Below, in pieces: positions 36,162 through 44,856 of a stretch of 64,000 nucleotides of DNA. The position numbers and the translations under genes are program-made. The DNA is from Sinomonas atrocyanea (lineage in GTDB: Bacteria > Actinomycetota > Actinomycetes > Actinomycetales > Micrococcaceae), in assembly GCF_030811715.1 (NCBI RefSeq), contig NZ_JAUSRH010000002.1, positions 62,001 through 126,000 on the forward strand, read 5' to 3'. Within the stretch, counting starts at the first letter, position 1; each line of letters opens with the position of its first letter. A model generated the notes under the pieces. That model had not been told where the DNA came from and made no database searches. It was given only the letters and a program-made list of their open reading frames with translations.

Positions 36162-37757
36162 ATGGGAACATGGGCAGCTCTCGCGCACCAGCCGGCCTTC
36201 CCGATCGGGACCATGCTCCTCCTCACCGACGGCACCGTCATGTGCCAGTCGGGCGGTTCACGGAGCTGGTGGCGGCTGACGCCCGATGAATCCGGCAGCT
36301 ACGTCGCGGGGACGTGGACGCAGCTCGCCGACATGCACAGCTCGCGCCTCTACTACGCCTCCGCCGTGCTCCGCGACGGCCGCGTCCTCGTCGCCGGCGG
36401 CGAGTACAGCGACGCCGGCCCGGACACCGACACGGCAGAGGTCTACGACCCCGTCGCCGACACCTGGACGAGCATCGGCAACCCCGGCTGGGGCCACCTC
36501 GGCGACGCGGCCGCGTGCCTGCTCGCCGACGGGCGCCTCCTCGCGGGCAACCTCAGCGACGGCCGCACGGCCGTCTACGATCCCGGGACCGACGTCTGGA
36601 CCGCCACGGGCACCATGGCAGCACGCTCCAACGAGGAATCGTGGACGCTGCTCCCCGACGGGTCCGTGGTGACCGTCAGCTGCGCGAACCACCCCCACGC
36701 CGAGCGGTACATCCCATCCACCGGAGCGTGGATCGGCGCCGGCTCCACGCCGGTCGAGCTCGTCCAGGCCTCCTCGATCGAGATCGGCCCCGCACTGCTC
36801 ATGGCGGACGGCCGGGTGTTCTGCGCGGGTGCGACCGGCCACACCGCCCTCTACACGCCCTCCGGGGACGCCACCGGGACGGGCACATGGGCCGCTGGGC
36901 CGGACTTCCCGGCGGACGCTCAGGGCCGCCTGCTCAAGGCGAAGGACGCGCCAGCCGCGCTCCTGCCGAATGGGCGCGTGCTCTGCGTGGCCGGACCCGC
37001 CGGGGACGCGGCGGGGGACTGGCCCACCCCGACGATGTTCTTCGAGTTCGACGGAGCCTCCCTCACGCGCGTCGCCGACCCGCCCAACGCCGACCAGGTC
37101 ATCTACCAGGGCCGCATGCTCCTGCTCCCGACCGGGGAGGTGCTCTACGGAGCCCAGACCGCCGCCCTCTACGCGTACCAGCCGGACCCCGGGGGAGACC
37201 CGGCCTGGGCGCCAGCGATCACCTCGGTCCCCACGAGCCTCGGCATCGACGGCACCTACACCCTCACCGGGACCCAGCTCAACGGGCTCTCCCAGGCCGT
37301 GGGCTACGGCGACGACGCGCAGATGGCCACGAACTACCCCCTCGTCCGGCTCACCGGGACGTACTCCGGGAAGGTGCGCTACCTGCGCACCGCCCAGCAC
37401 TCGACCATGGCCGTGGCCACGGGCACCGCAGCCGTCTCGACCCAGTTCACCGTGCCCAACGACCTCGAGTTCGGGCCCTACGAGCTCAGCGTCGTGGCCA
37501 ACGGCATCGCGTCCGCGCCGGTCGCGGTCACGGTGGGCCTCGGATCCGGGCGCGCGGAGTACCTCGTGGTGGACACCTGGACCCCGAGCCAGGACGGCGC
37601 CCTCTGGGCGTACGTCGGCGGCGCCTGGCGCGGCCGGGTCATCGGCCAGTCCGAGCTCGTCGGCGTCGCCCAGGACCTGTTCTCCGCGGACGCGGTCGAC
37701 GTCTGGTGGGACGCCGCCGGGCTCGTCACCGCCCGGGCCTGGTCCCCGGCGCACTGA
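36162..37757 (+). CDS. Kelch/galactose-oxidase-like beta-propeller protein with C-terminal novel domain
   Basis: A 531-residue protein of unknown function. Residues 1-345 contain repeated Kelch-like units, for example SRLYYASAVLRDGRVLVAGG with AEVYDPVADTWTSIG, then ARSNEESWTLLPDGSVV and GRMLLLPTGEVLYG, suggesting a seven-bladed propeller. Residues 345-460 look like an early-set/IPT domain of galactose-oxidase relatives (GYGDDAQMATNYPLVRLT, VRYLRTAQHSTMAVA). Residues 466-531 form a separate domain shared with the next gene. The copper-site residues of true galactose oxidase are not evident. There is no signal peptide. An AAAGGG site precedes the ATG. It heads a four-gene run. Binding of a carbohydrate or protein is the best guess. 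Confidence 0.83.
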   Translation: MGTWAALAHQPAFPIGTMLLLTDGTVMCQSGGSRSWWRLTPDESGSYVAGTWTQLADMHSSRLYYASAVLRDGRVLVAGGEYSDAGPDTDTAEVYDPVADTWTSIGNPGWGHLGDAAACLLADGRLLAGNLSDGRTAVYDPGTDVWTATGTMAARSNEESWTLLPDGSVVTVSCANHPHAERYIPSTGAWIGAGSTPVELVQASSIEIGPALLMADGRVFCAGATGHTALYTPSGDATGTGTWAAGPDFPADAQGRLLKAKDAPAALLPNGRVLCVAGPAGDAAGDWPTPTMFFEFDGASLTRVADPPNADQVIYQGRMLLLPTGEVLYGAQTAALYAYQPDPGGDPAWAPAITSVPTSLGIDGTYTLTGTQLNGLSQAVGYGDDAQMATNYPLVRLTGTYSGKVRYLRTAQHSTMAVATGTAAVSTQFTVPNDLEFGPYELSVVANGIASAPVAVTVGLGSGRAEYLVVDTWTPSQDGALWAYVGGAWRGRVIGQSELVGVAQDLFSADAVDVWWDAAGLVTARAWSPAH

Positions 37758-37848
37758 CCGCCCACGTCCCTCCCACCCGCCCGCGCTTCTCGCGCCCGCC
37801 CACGTCCCTCGCACCCGCCCACCCACCCTGACCCCTAAGGAGCCAGCC

Positions 37849-38226
37849 ATGCCCACCCCCTCCCAGGCCGTGATCGACCAGCTCGACGCCGCCTCGAACG
37901 CCCTGGCCGCCGCACCGTCGTCGGCCTCCCAGCCCGCCGCCCCGCCCCAGCCCGGGGCGGCCCCAGCGAAGCAGCCCACCCCCGGCGCCGCGCCGGCCGG
38001 AACCGGCGGCAACGCGACCACCCACTACCTCGTCCTGGACCACTACGTGGCCGGCGGCCCCGCCGCGCTCTGGGCCTACGACGGCGCAGCCTGGCGCGCC
38101 GGGCTCGTCTCCGAGCCCGGCGACGAGCAGGGCTTCGTCCAGGTCGCCTTCGCCGCGAACCGCGTCGACGTGTGGTGGGACACCAGCGGCTCGCTCAGCG
38201 TCGTCCGCTCCTGGAAGTACCTCTGA
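37849..38226 (+). CDS. small protein with Pro/Ala linker and shared C-terminal domain
   Basis: A 125-residue unrecognised protein. Residues 1-22 may form a helix (SQAVIDQLDAASNALAAAP), residues 23-58 are a flexible Pro/Ala/Gly linker, and residues 59-125 match the last 66 residues of the Kelch protein: YLVLDHY, ALWAYDGAAWRAGLV, RVDVWWDTSGSLSVVRSW. TAAGGAG lies at 37836-37842. It sits 91 nt after the Kelch gene and 16 nt before the cysteine protease. The shared aromatic-rich domain, seen here free and fused, suggests a common binding partner. I cannot assign a function. Confidence 0.75.
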   Translation: MPTPSQAVIDQLDAASNALAAAPSSASQPAAPPQPGAAPAKQPTPGAAPAGTGGNATTHYLVLDHYVAGGPAALWAYDGAAWRAGLVSEPGDEQGFVQVAFAANRVDVWWDTSGSLSVVRSWKYL

Positions 38227-38242
38227 GAGGCGAGGACCAGCC

Positions 38243-39022
38243 ATGACCGCAGCATCAGCCCCGCGCGCCGCCCACTCCTACGGCTGGGTGCCCGACGTCC
38301 CCGACCAGCGCGACCACCTCTACGCCGCGCCCCGCGAGGTGATCGGCGCCCTCCCGCCCTCGGCTGACCTCACCGCAGGCTGCCCGCCCGTCTACGACCA
38401 GGGCCAGCTCGGGTCCTGCACCGCCAACGCGATCGCCGCCGCGCTCGAGTTCGACGCCGACAAGGAGGGCATCGCAGGCTACACGACACCCTCGCGACTG
38501 TTCATCTACTACAACGAGCGCGCCAAGGAGCACACCGTGGCGAGCGACTCCGGCGCCCAGATCCGCGACGGGATCAAGTCGGTCGCCGCCCAGGGCGCCT
38601 GCCCCGCGAGCGAGTGGCCCTACGACATCGCCCAGTTCGCGGCCAAGCCGGGCGAGCAGTGCTACATCGACGCCAAGCAGCACCGCGCCGTCGCCTACCA
38701 GCGCGTGGCCCGGTCCATCGCCCAGATGCAGGGCTGCCTCGCCGCCGGGTACCCCTTCGTGTACGGCTTCACCGTGTACGAGTCGTTCGAGGGCCCGGAG
38801 GTCGCCCGGACCGGCGTCGTCCCCATGCCCGCACCCAACGAGCAGGTCCTCGGAGGCCACGCCGTCCTCGCGGTCGGGTACGACAACGCCACCCAGTGCT
38901 TCCGCGTGCGCAACTCGTGGGGCACCGGCTGGGGCCAGGCGGGCTACTTCACCATGCCGTACCAGTACCTGCTCTCGACCGGCCTGGCCAGCGACTTCTG
39001 GACCGTCCGGACCGTCGCCTGA
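38243..39022 (+). CDS. papain-like (C1 family) cysteine protease
   Basis: A 259-residue protease with a complete papain active site: Gln53 and Cys59 (YDQGQLGSCTANAIAAALEF), His206 (VLGGHAVLAVGYD) and Asn224 (RVRNSWGTGWGQAGYF). The N-terminus SYGWVPDVPDQRDHLY is typical of bacterial C1 proteases without a long propeptide. No signal peptide is visible. The next gene begins 1 nt after its stop. Its placement with a propeller protein and a membrane hydrolase is unusual and suggests that it processes a partner in this operon, which is inference. Confidence 0.87.
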   Translation: MTAASAPRAAHSYGWVPDVPDQRDHLYAAPREVIGALPPSADLTAGCPPVYDQGQLGSCTANAIAAALEFDADKEGIAGYTTPSRLFIYYNERAKEHTVASDSGAQIRDGIKSVAAQGACPASEWPYDIAQFAAKPGEQCYIDAKQHRAVAYQRVARSIAQMQGCLAAGYPFVYGFTVYESFEGPEVARTGVVPMPAPNEQVLGGHAVLAVGYDNATQCFRVRNSWGTGWGQAGYFTMPYQYLLSTGLASDFWTVRTVA

Positions 39023-39023
39023 C

Positions 39024-41825
39024 ATGCGCGGCGACCCCAGCACTCCACGGGCGGGAGAGCGCGACATCCTCGAGCTCCGGGTCCACGGCGTCCGCAACAC
39101 GCCGCCCCAGGAGATGCTCGGGGTCGCCGTCGACCAGATCGAGATCGCCCGCGACGGCGCCATCCCGCTCGCCGACAGGCTCGCCGGCTTCTACACCGCC
39201 AAGGACCCCGACCCGGCCGCTCCCACGCGTATCGAGGCCTACAGCTGGGGGCACCTGGACCGCTTCGCGAAGGGCCGCGGCTTCCTCACGGGCGTGTGGC
39301 GCACGGCGTACAACGTGGTCTGGTTCCTCGTGGCCCCGTTCGGCTTCGCGAACGCCGGCTACTGGGCGCGCGCGTTCGAGACCGATCCCGGCCGCGAGGG
39401 CGGCCTGCGCACCGGCAGCGGCGGCGGGATCACGCGGCTGTTCGGCCTCGCGCTCACGCTCCTGCTCACGTCCGCCGTTTCGACCGTCGTGTTCGACCTC
39501 GTGGCCGTCCAGTGCTTCCTGCCGGCCGACCGGGCAGGCACATGGCGCGTCTGCAGCGCGCTGCCCGGCCAGCTCGACGGGCTCGGCCAGTGGACGCGCG
39601 GCCAGCGCCTCGCGCTGTTCTCGCTCGCACCCCTCGCCGCCGTCGCCGCGATGGCCATCCTCGGGCTCATCAGCGACGTGCGGTTCCGCACCCGGATCCA
39701 CGACGCCGCCCGGGTCCGCGCGGCGCGCGGAGCGCCGGACGCCCTCCCGCTGGCGGTCCCCGAAATGTGGATGCGGCGGCGCGTCAACTCGCCGACGGGC
39801 CTGACCCACCTCGCCGCGAGCCTCGACCTCGTGGTGGCGACGCTCGCGTGGGACGCCGCCCCGCACGACGGCGCCGCCGCACCGACGCTGTTCGTCCTCG
39901 CCCTCGTGCACCTCGCCGCCTCCGCGGCCATGATCGCGTTCTGGGCGAGGTCGGTGCGCGCCCCGCACCCGGTCCCGGACTGCGAGAGCCTGCTGCGGCG
40001 GCTCGCCGGCAGCCGCGACGCCCAGGCGGGGCTGCTGCTGGTCCTCGCCGCCGTCATCTACGTGCTGTGCCTCGTGCTGGAGATCTGGGGCGCGGGCACC
40101 AACGTCCCCGGCCCGTTCGGCGGCGGGCAGCTCACCCCGACCCTCATCCTCGTGGCCCTCACCGTCCTGGCCACCGCCGGATGCGTGGTCCGCGCCGGCT
40201 ACAACGAGTGGATCGCGGCGGCCGTCCTCTCCACCGGGACCGCCGCCCTCTGGGCCCTGCTCGCCGGCTGGCTCGATCCGCTCGGACCGGGCGCGAACGC
40301 GGCGGCGCTGGCCGTCGTGGTGCTCAGCGGCGTGGCCGTCGTGGTGCCGTACCTGTCCCTGCGCCGCAGGAACGCGCGCGCCCGCGAGGAGGCGTGGCAC
40401 GGTGCGGGGCCCGGGGTCTTCATGTTCCTCGGGCTGCTGGTCGGGGCGTTCCTCGCGAGCGCCCTCGCCCTCGGGGCCGGCGCCTTCCTCCGCTCGGGCC
40501 GGTTCCAGACCAGCGCCGTGCCCGGGGACCCGCTCTTCCGCGCCGTCTCCCTGCCCGGAGGAGCGCATGACATCGCCGTGCCGATCGCCTTCTGGGCCTT
40601 CGGCGGGGTGCTCGGCCTCATGGCCGCCGTGGTGATGCTCGTGCTCATCGTGGTCGGGCTCCTGAAGCTGCGCAGCACGACCATCGACGATCCGGCCATC
40701 GACCCGACGGAAGAGTGCTACCGCCCCGAGATCGCCCGGCAGCGCCGCGCCAGCGCCTTCCTGCAGCGCGCGGAGCCGCTGCTGCACTTCATCGCGTGGA
40801 CCGTCGGCGTGGCCGTCGCGACCTCTCTCGCGCTCGCGGTCCTGTGGCAGTACCGGGACCGCAGCGGCCGCTGGGCGTGGGTGCGCGGCGTGCTCGCCAG
40901 TGCCTTCGGGGCGGACTCCGTGGCCGCGCTGTGGCAGGCCGGCCAGCTGATCGTCCTCACCTCCGTGGTGCTCGGGGGCGCGGCGGTGCTGGCGCTCGCC
41001 GTCGCCAAGGCGGCCGCGCCGGACGCCGCGCGGCCGCTCGGGCTGCTGTGGGACCTCATGGCGTGGCTCCCGCGGGCCGCGCACCCCTTCGGGCCGGCGT
41101 GCTACAGCGAGCGGGCCGTCCCCGAGCTCGCCGATCGCATGATCCGCTGGCTCGAGCCGGACGGCGTCCCGGACCCGCGCCGCAGGGTCCTGCTCGCCAC
41201 CCACAGCCTCGGCACGGTGCTCGGCGTCGCGGCGCTGTTCCACCTCGCGGCGACCGGCCACGCGGACCTGCTCCCGCGGGTGCGGCTGCTCAGCTTCGGC
41301 ATGCAGCTGCGCCCGTACTTCGGCCGGTTCTTCCCCGAGCTGTTCGGGCCGGACGTGCTGGGCACCCCGGGGGTGGGAGCGCCGTCGTTCTGGACCGCGG
41401 ACCCCTGGAAGGGCAAGGACCTGCCCGTCCTCGGCACGCCGCCGCGCAGCCGCGCCCGCGTCCTGGCCCGCGTGGGCGGCTCCGCCGGCCCGGGCTCCGG
41501 CGCGCACGACGCCGGCCGCTCGCCCGCCGCCGGACCGCTCACCGCGCTGCTCGGCTCGGCATCAGTCCGGTCCGCGCGCCCCGGCACTGACGGGCAGGGC
41601 GCCGCGCAGGCCAGCCCGGCGCAGCCCGTGTGGCTGAACCTGTGGCGGCGCACCGACTACCTCGGGTTCCCGGGCTACTCGTACGCCCGGGACGCGAACG
41701 TCCTGGACCGGCTGGCCCTGGAGATGGAGCCTGACTCCTACATGGCCCAGGTGGCGACCCACGGCAACTACCTGCCCACGGTGGCCTACCTCGAGGCGCG
41801 CCGCGACCTGCTCCTGAACTGGTAG
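39024..41825 (+). CDS. large multi-pass membrane protein with split alpha/beta-hydrolase motifs
   Basis: A 933-residue protein I recognise only in part. The soluble N-terminus (ILELRVHGVRNTPPQEMLGV, His21-Gly22) resembles the first strand and oxyanion HG of a lipase, and the nucleophile elbow appears only near residue 727 (LLATHSLGTVLGVAAL, Ser728). Between them lie about ten hydrophobic segments, including LFGLALTLLLTSAVSTVVFDLVA (141-165), an 825-845-nt-spaced series through 40900, and several loops rich in Arg. The C-terminus after 728 is soluble and hydrolase-like (LLSFGMQLRPYFGRFFP). Related HGV-T-PPEDMLG proteins occur in actinobacteria without known role. It begins 1 nt after the protease gene. 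Confidence 0.78.
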   Translation: MRGDPSTPRAGERDILELRVHGVRNTPPQEMLGVAVDQIEIARDGAIPLADRLAGFYTAKDPDPAAPTRIEAYSWGHLDRFAKGRGFLTGVWRTAYNVVWFLVAPFGFANAGYWARAFETDPGREGGLRTGSGGGITRLFGLALTLLLTSAVSTVVFDLVAVQCFLPADRAGTWRVCSALPGQLDGLGQWTRGQRLALFSLAPLAAVAAMAILGLISDVRFRTRIHDAARVRAARGAPDALPLAVPEMWMRRRVNSPTGLTHLAASLDLVVATLAWDAAPHDGAAAPTLFVLALVHLAASAAMIAFWARSVRAPHPVPDCESLLRRLAGSRDAQAGLLLVLAAVIYVLCLVLEIWGAGTNVPGPFGGGQLTPTLILVALTVLATAGCVVRAGYNEWIAAAVLSTGTAALWALLAGWLDPLGPGANAAALAVVVLSGVAVVVPYLSLRRRNARAREEAWHGAGPGVFMFLGLLVGAFLASALALGAGAFLRSGRFQTSAVPGDPLFRAVSLPGGAHDIAVPIAFWAFGGVLGLMAAVVMLVLIVVGLLKLRSTTIDDPAIDPTEECYRPEIARQRRASAFLQRAEPLLHFIAWTVGVAVATSLALAVLWQYRDRSGRWAWVRGVLASAFGADSVAALWQAGQLIVLTSVVLGGAAVLALAVAKAAAPDAARPLGLLWDLMAWLPRAAHPFGPACYSERAVPELADRMIRWLEPDGVPDPRRRVLLATHSLGTVLGVAALFHLAATGHADLLPRVRLLSFGMQLRPYFGRFFPELFGPDVLGTPGVGAPSFWTADPWKGKDLPVLGTPPRSRARVLARVGGSAGPGSGAHDAGRSPAAGPLTALLGSASVRSARPGTDGQGAAQASPAQPVWLNLWRRTDYLGFPGYSYARDANVLDRLALEMEPDSYMAQVATHGNYLPTVAYLEARRDLLLNW

Positions 41826-41832
41826 CCGGCGT

Positions 41833-43122
41833 TCAGCGGGGCCCGAGGCGCTCGAGCCGCCGGGCCCAGCTCGGGGCGTGCTCGGGCCGCGGGCCGATCG
41901 CGATGAACCGCGCCGGGATCCGCTGCAGCAGCGGGAACCGGCCCACGAGCTTCAGGGGCAGCGGCAGCGTGTCCGGCGAGGTCGCGAGCGCGCCCCGCAG
42001 CGCGCGGTTCACCACGCCCCGGTGCGCAAGGCGCTGGAAGGCCTGCACGAGCCTCGTCGGCGGGAGCCGGCGCCGCTGCACCGCCGCGAGCACGTCCTCG
42101 GGGACGGGCCCGGGGGAGCGGCGCATCCACTGGCCCACGATCCGCGAGGCGGCGACGGCGTCCTGGATCGCGAGGTTGATCCCCACGCCGCCCACGGGGG
42201 ACATGGGGTGGGCGGCGTCGCCGATGAGGAGCAGGCCGTCGCGGTGCCAGGTGTCGAGCCGCTCGATGCGCACGTCGAGCAGCTTGACGTCCTCGAGCCG
42301 GTCGGGCGCACGGTCGAGGCGGTCGGCGAGCCACGGCTGCAGCCGGGCGAGCCGCGCCCGGAAGGCGTCGAGGCCCTCCGCGCGCAGGGCCTCGTCCTGG
42401 CCCTTGGCGATGAGGTAGCCGCACTGCCAGGAGTCCCCCCGGTCGATCATGACCATGAACTCGCTCCCCGAGAGGCGCCCCACGCCGCCGTCCGGGTCGC
42501 CGGCGTGCCGCGGGAGCCGGAACCACTCGACGTCCACCGGGACCCCGAACGCCCGTGGGGCGAGGTCCGCGCCCACGCGCACCGCGGACCAGCGGCCGTC
42601 GCACCCCACGACGAGGTCGGCGGCCAGGGTGTGGTCGGCGGGTCTCGGCTCCTCGGCCGCCGGGGGCCGGTAGTCGCGCCAGCGCACCCCGGCGACCCGG
42701 CCGGCGTCGTGCGTCAGGCCCACCACCTCTGCCGAGCGCAGCAGCGTGAAGTGCGGCTCGCGGGCCGCCGCGTCGGCGAGCATCTCGAGGAAGTCCCACT
42801 GCGGCACGAGCGCCACGTGCCGGTGCAGCCCGGGCAGCGACCGGCCCAGGTCCGCAAGGCGCACGGTGCCCGCGTCGAGCTGGATCTCGGCCTCCTCGAG
42901 GAGGCGGTGGGGGAGCGCGGCGAACGCCGAGCCGAGCCCCAGCTCGTCCAGGAGCGTCAGGGTCGAGGCGTGGACGGTGTCGCCGCGGAAGTCGCGCAGG
43001 AAGTCCGGGTGCTTCTCGAGCACCACGGTGTCGATCCCGCCGCGTGCGAGCAGCAGTCCCAGGACCATGCCCGCGGGGCCGCCGCCCACCACGGCCACCC
43101 GCGTCCTCTCCGGTGCAGCCAT
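41833..43122 (-). CDS. FAD-dependent monooxygenase (group A, PHBH/UbiH-like)
   Basis: A 429-residue flavoprotein. The three fingerprints are present: VAVVGGGPAGMVLGLLLARGG (dinucleotide GxGxxG), LVVGCDGRWSAVR (DG motif) and LLLIGDAAHPMSPVGGVGIN (GD motif). Such enzymes hydroxylate aromatic or polyketide-like substrates with NAD(P)H and O2. The gene stands alone and converges on the membrane hydrolase gene with a 7-nt gap. Hydroxylation of an aromatic ring before cleavage would fit the wider window, but there is no direct link. Confidence 0.88.
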   Translation of the reverse strand: MAAPERTRVAVVGGGPAGMVLGLLLARGGIDTVVLEKHPDFLRDFRGDTVHASTLTLLDELGLGSAFAALPHRLLEEAEIQLDAGTVRLADLGRSLPGLHRHVALVPQWDFLEMLADAAAREPHFTLLRSAEVVGLTHDAGRVAGVRWRDYRPPAAEEPRPADHTLAADLVVGCDGRWSAVRVGADLAPRAFGVPVDVEWFRLPRHAGDPDGGVGRLSGSEFMVMIDRGDSWQCGYLIAKGQDEALRAEGLDAFRARLARLQPWLADRLDRAPDRLEDVKLLDVRIERLDTWHRDGLLLIGDAAHPMSPVGGVGINLAIQDAVAASRIVGQWMRRSPGPVPEDVLAAVQRRRLPPTRLVQAFQRLAHRGVVNRALRGALATSPDTLPLPLKLVGRFPLLQRIPARFIAIGPRPEHAPSWARRLERLGPR

Positions 43123-43157
43123 GGCCCAAGGGTACGCGGCGGCCCCGCGCGCGGAAA

Positions 43158-43214
43158 CGCCGCATCAGGACATGCGCGGTTCCGGGGCGGGAACGGCGCG
43201 TCCTGATGCGGCGT
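43158..43214 (-). terminator. Long imperfect hairpin downstream of fdhA
   Basis: CGCCGCATCAGGAC at 43158-43171 pairs with its exact complement at 43201-43214 region (GTCCTGATGCGGCG), with further inner pairing GGTTCC/GGAAC-like. It lies between the fdhA stop (43230) and the start of the FAD monooxygenase (43122), and probably ends the fdhA transcript. Confidence 0.65.
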
Positions 43215-43229
43215 CGCGCGGGGTGGGGA

Positions 43230-44444
43230 TCAGTTCTTGAGGTACCCGTTCGGGTTGAGGACGTACTTGGTGGCGGCGCCCGCGTCGAACTCCGCGTAGC
43301 CGCGGGGCGCGTCCTCGAGCGTGATCGCCTTGGCGTTGACGTTCTTCGCGATCGAGACGCGGTCGTGCAGGATCGCCATCATCAGGCCCCGGTTGTACTT
43401 CATGACCGGGCACTGGCCCGTGGTGAAGGACAGCGACTTGGCCCACCCGGTGCCCAGGCTCAGCGACAGCGAGCCCTTCTGCGCGGCCTCGTCGATGCCG
43501 CCCGGGTCGCCGGTGACGTACAGGCCGGGGATGCCGAGGGCGCCGCCCGCCGCCGTGACGTCCATGAGCGAGTTCAGCACCGTGGCCGGCGCCTCCTTCG
43601 CGCCCGCCCCGTGGCCCTTGGCCTCGAAGCCCACGGCGTCGATGCCGCAGTCCACGAGCGGCTCGCCGAGGATCTGCTCGATCTGCTCGGCCGGGCCGCC
43701 CTTGGTGAGGTCCACCGTCTCGCAGCCGAAGCTCGCGGCCTGCTTGAGCCGGTCCGCGTTCATGTCGCCCACGATCACCACGGCGGCGCCCAGGAGGAGC
43801 GCGCCCGTCGCCGCCGCGAGGCCCACCGGCCCGGCGCCGGCCACGTAGACGGTCGAGCCGACGCCCACCCCTGCGGTGACGGCTCCGTGGAACCCGGTCG
43901 GGAAGATGTCCGAGAGCATGGTCAGGTCCATGATCTTCTCGAGCGCCTGGTCCTTGTCCGGGAACTTGAGGCAGTTGAAGTCGGCGTACGGCACGAGCAC
44001 GTAGTTCGCCTGGCCGCCGACCCAGCCGCCCATGTCCACGTAGCCGTACGCGGAGCCCGGCCGGTCGGGGTTGACGTTGAGGCAGATGCCCGTCTTGCGT
44101 TCCTTGCAGTTCCTGCAGCGGCCGCAGGCGATGTTGAACGGGACCGAGACGAGGTCGCCGACCTTGAGGAATTCGACGTCGGGGCCGGTCTCGACGACCT
44201 CGCCGGTGATCTCGTGTCCGAGCACCAGGTTCGGCGGGGCCGTGGTGCGGCCGCGGACCATGTGCTGGTCCGAACCGCAGATGTTGGTGGCGACGGTCTT
44301 GAGGATGACCCCGTGCGGGACCTTGCGCCCCACGTTGGCCGGATTGACCCCGGGCCCGTCCTTGAGCTCGAACGTCGGGTAATCGATGTCGATGACCTCG
44401 ACCTTGCCGGGCTCCTTGTAGGCGACTGCCTTGTTGCCTGCCAT
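43230..44444 (-). CDS. fdhA: glutathione-independent formaldehyde dehydrogenase
   Basis: A 404-residue zinc medium-chain dehydrogenase of the Pseudomonas putida FdhA type, which oxidises formaldehyde to formate with tightly bound NAD and no thiol cofactor. Catalytic-zinc ligands are Cys56 (NICGSDQH) and His77 (VLGHEITG). Structural-zinc cysteines are Cys107, 110, 113 and 121 (ACGRCRNCKERKTGIC). The Rossmann motif is VYVAGAGPVGLAAATGALLLG, and TAGGALGIPGLYVTGDPGG is the FdhA-specific insertion. The ATG at 44444 follows AGAGAGG. It stands alone between two hairpins. Formaldehyde from methoxy or other C1 sources would be its substrate. Confidence 0.92.
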   Translation of the reverse strand: MAGNKAVAYKEPGKVEVIDIDYPTFELKDGPGVNPANVGRKVPHGVILKTVATNICGSDQHMVRGRTTAPPNLVLGHEITGEVVETGPDVEFLKVGDLVSVPFNIACGRCRNCKERKTGICLNVNPDRPGSAYGYVDMGGWVGGQANYVLVPYADFNCLKFPDKDQALEKIMDLTMLSDIFPTGFHGAVTAGVGVGSTVYVAGAGPVGLAAATGALLLGAAVVIVGDMNADRLKQAASFGCETVDLTKGGPAEQIEQILGEPLVDCGIDAVGFEAKGHGAGAKEAPATVLNSLMDVTAAGGALGIPGLYVTGDPGGIDEAAQKGSLSLSLGTGWAKSLSFTTGQCPVMKYNRGLMMAILHDRVSIAKNVNAKAITLEDAPRGYAEFDAGAATKYVLNPNGYLKN

Positions 44445-44856
44445 TGGTTGGTACCTCTCTGCTCCAGTGAAGCAGGGGCCCCCGCCCCTGCGGTGCTGAT
44501 TCAGCGGACCGTCTCGGGCGTCAGCAGCGGCTCTTGGGGGACCGCGTGGCTTACCGCTGACGTCGTCGTGTGGCGGTCTTCGAACCCTAGGCACGTCGCG
44601 GACGGGGGTCAAGGGTCCGCGGTCCCCCGCAGCACCAGGGGCCGCGGCACAACGGGCGACAGCACAACGGGGCCACAGCACAACGACGCCGCACCCGCGC
44701 CCCGCTTGGCTCCTTCGGGGGAGCGGCGAGGCGCCGGTGCGGCGTCGTGCGGGCGGGCTGGGCCCCAGGGGGGCGGGCCCAGAGAGCGCCCGGTAACCCG
44801 GCTAGCGGGACGCCCCTGCGATCGGGGCGTCCGCTGGCGGGAGAGGGGCTCCGGGA
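44445..44856 (+). other. 412-bp intergenic region with repeats and a long hairpin
   Basis: No gene seen. It must contain the fdhA promoter, read leftward, and the 3' end of the rpf transcript. GCACAACGG-type units repeat at 44647, 44662 and 44678. A long inverted repeat pairs 44683-44695 (ACGACGCCGCACC) with 44736-44748, with further pairing inside; on the rpf transcript this is a probable terminator about 110 nt past the stop. A second small GGCCC/GGGCC stem lies at 44761-44780. Confidence 0.5.

Noticed and set aside
36162-37757. True galactose oxidase
   Set aside because: The copper ligands and Tyr-Cys cofactor region are not evident and there is no signal peptide, so only the fold is supported.
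38963-41507. Long minus-strand open frame opposite the membrane hydrolase gene
   Set aside because: It is Arg/Glu/Gly/His-rich throughout with no domain, while the plus strand shows membrane helices and hydrolase motifs.
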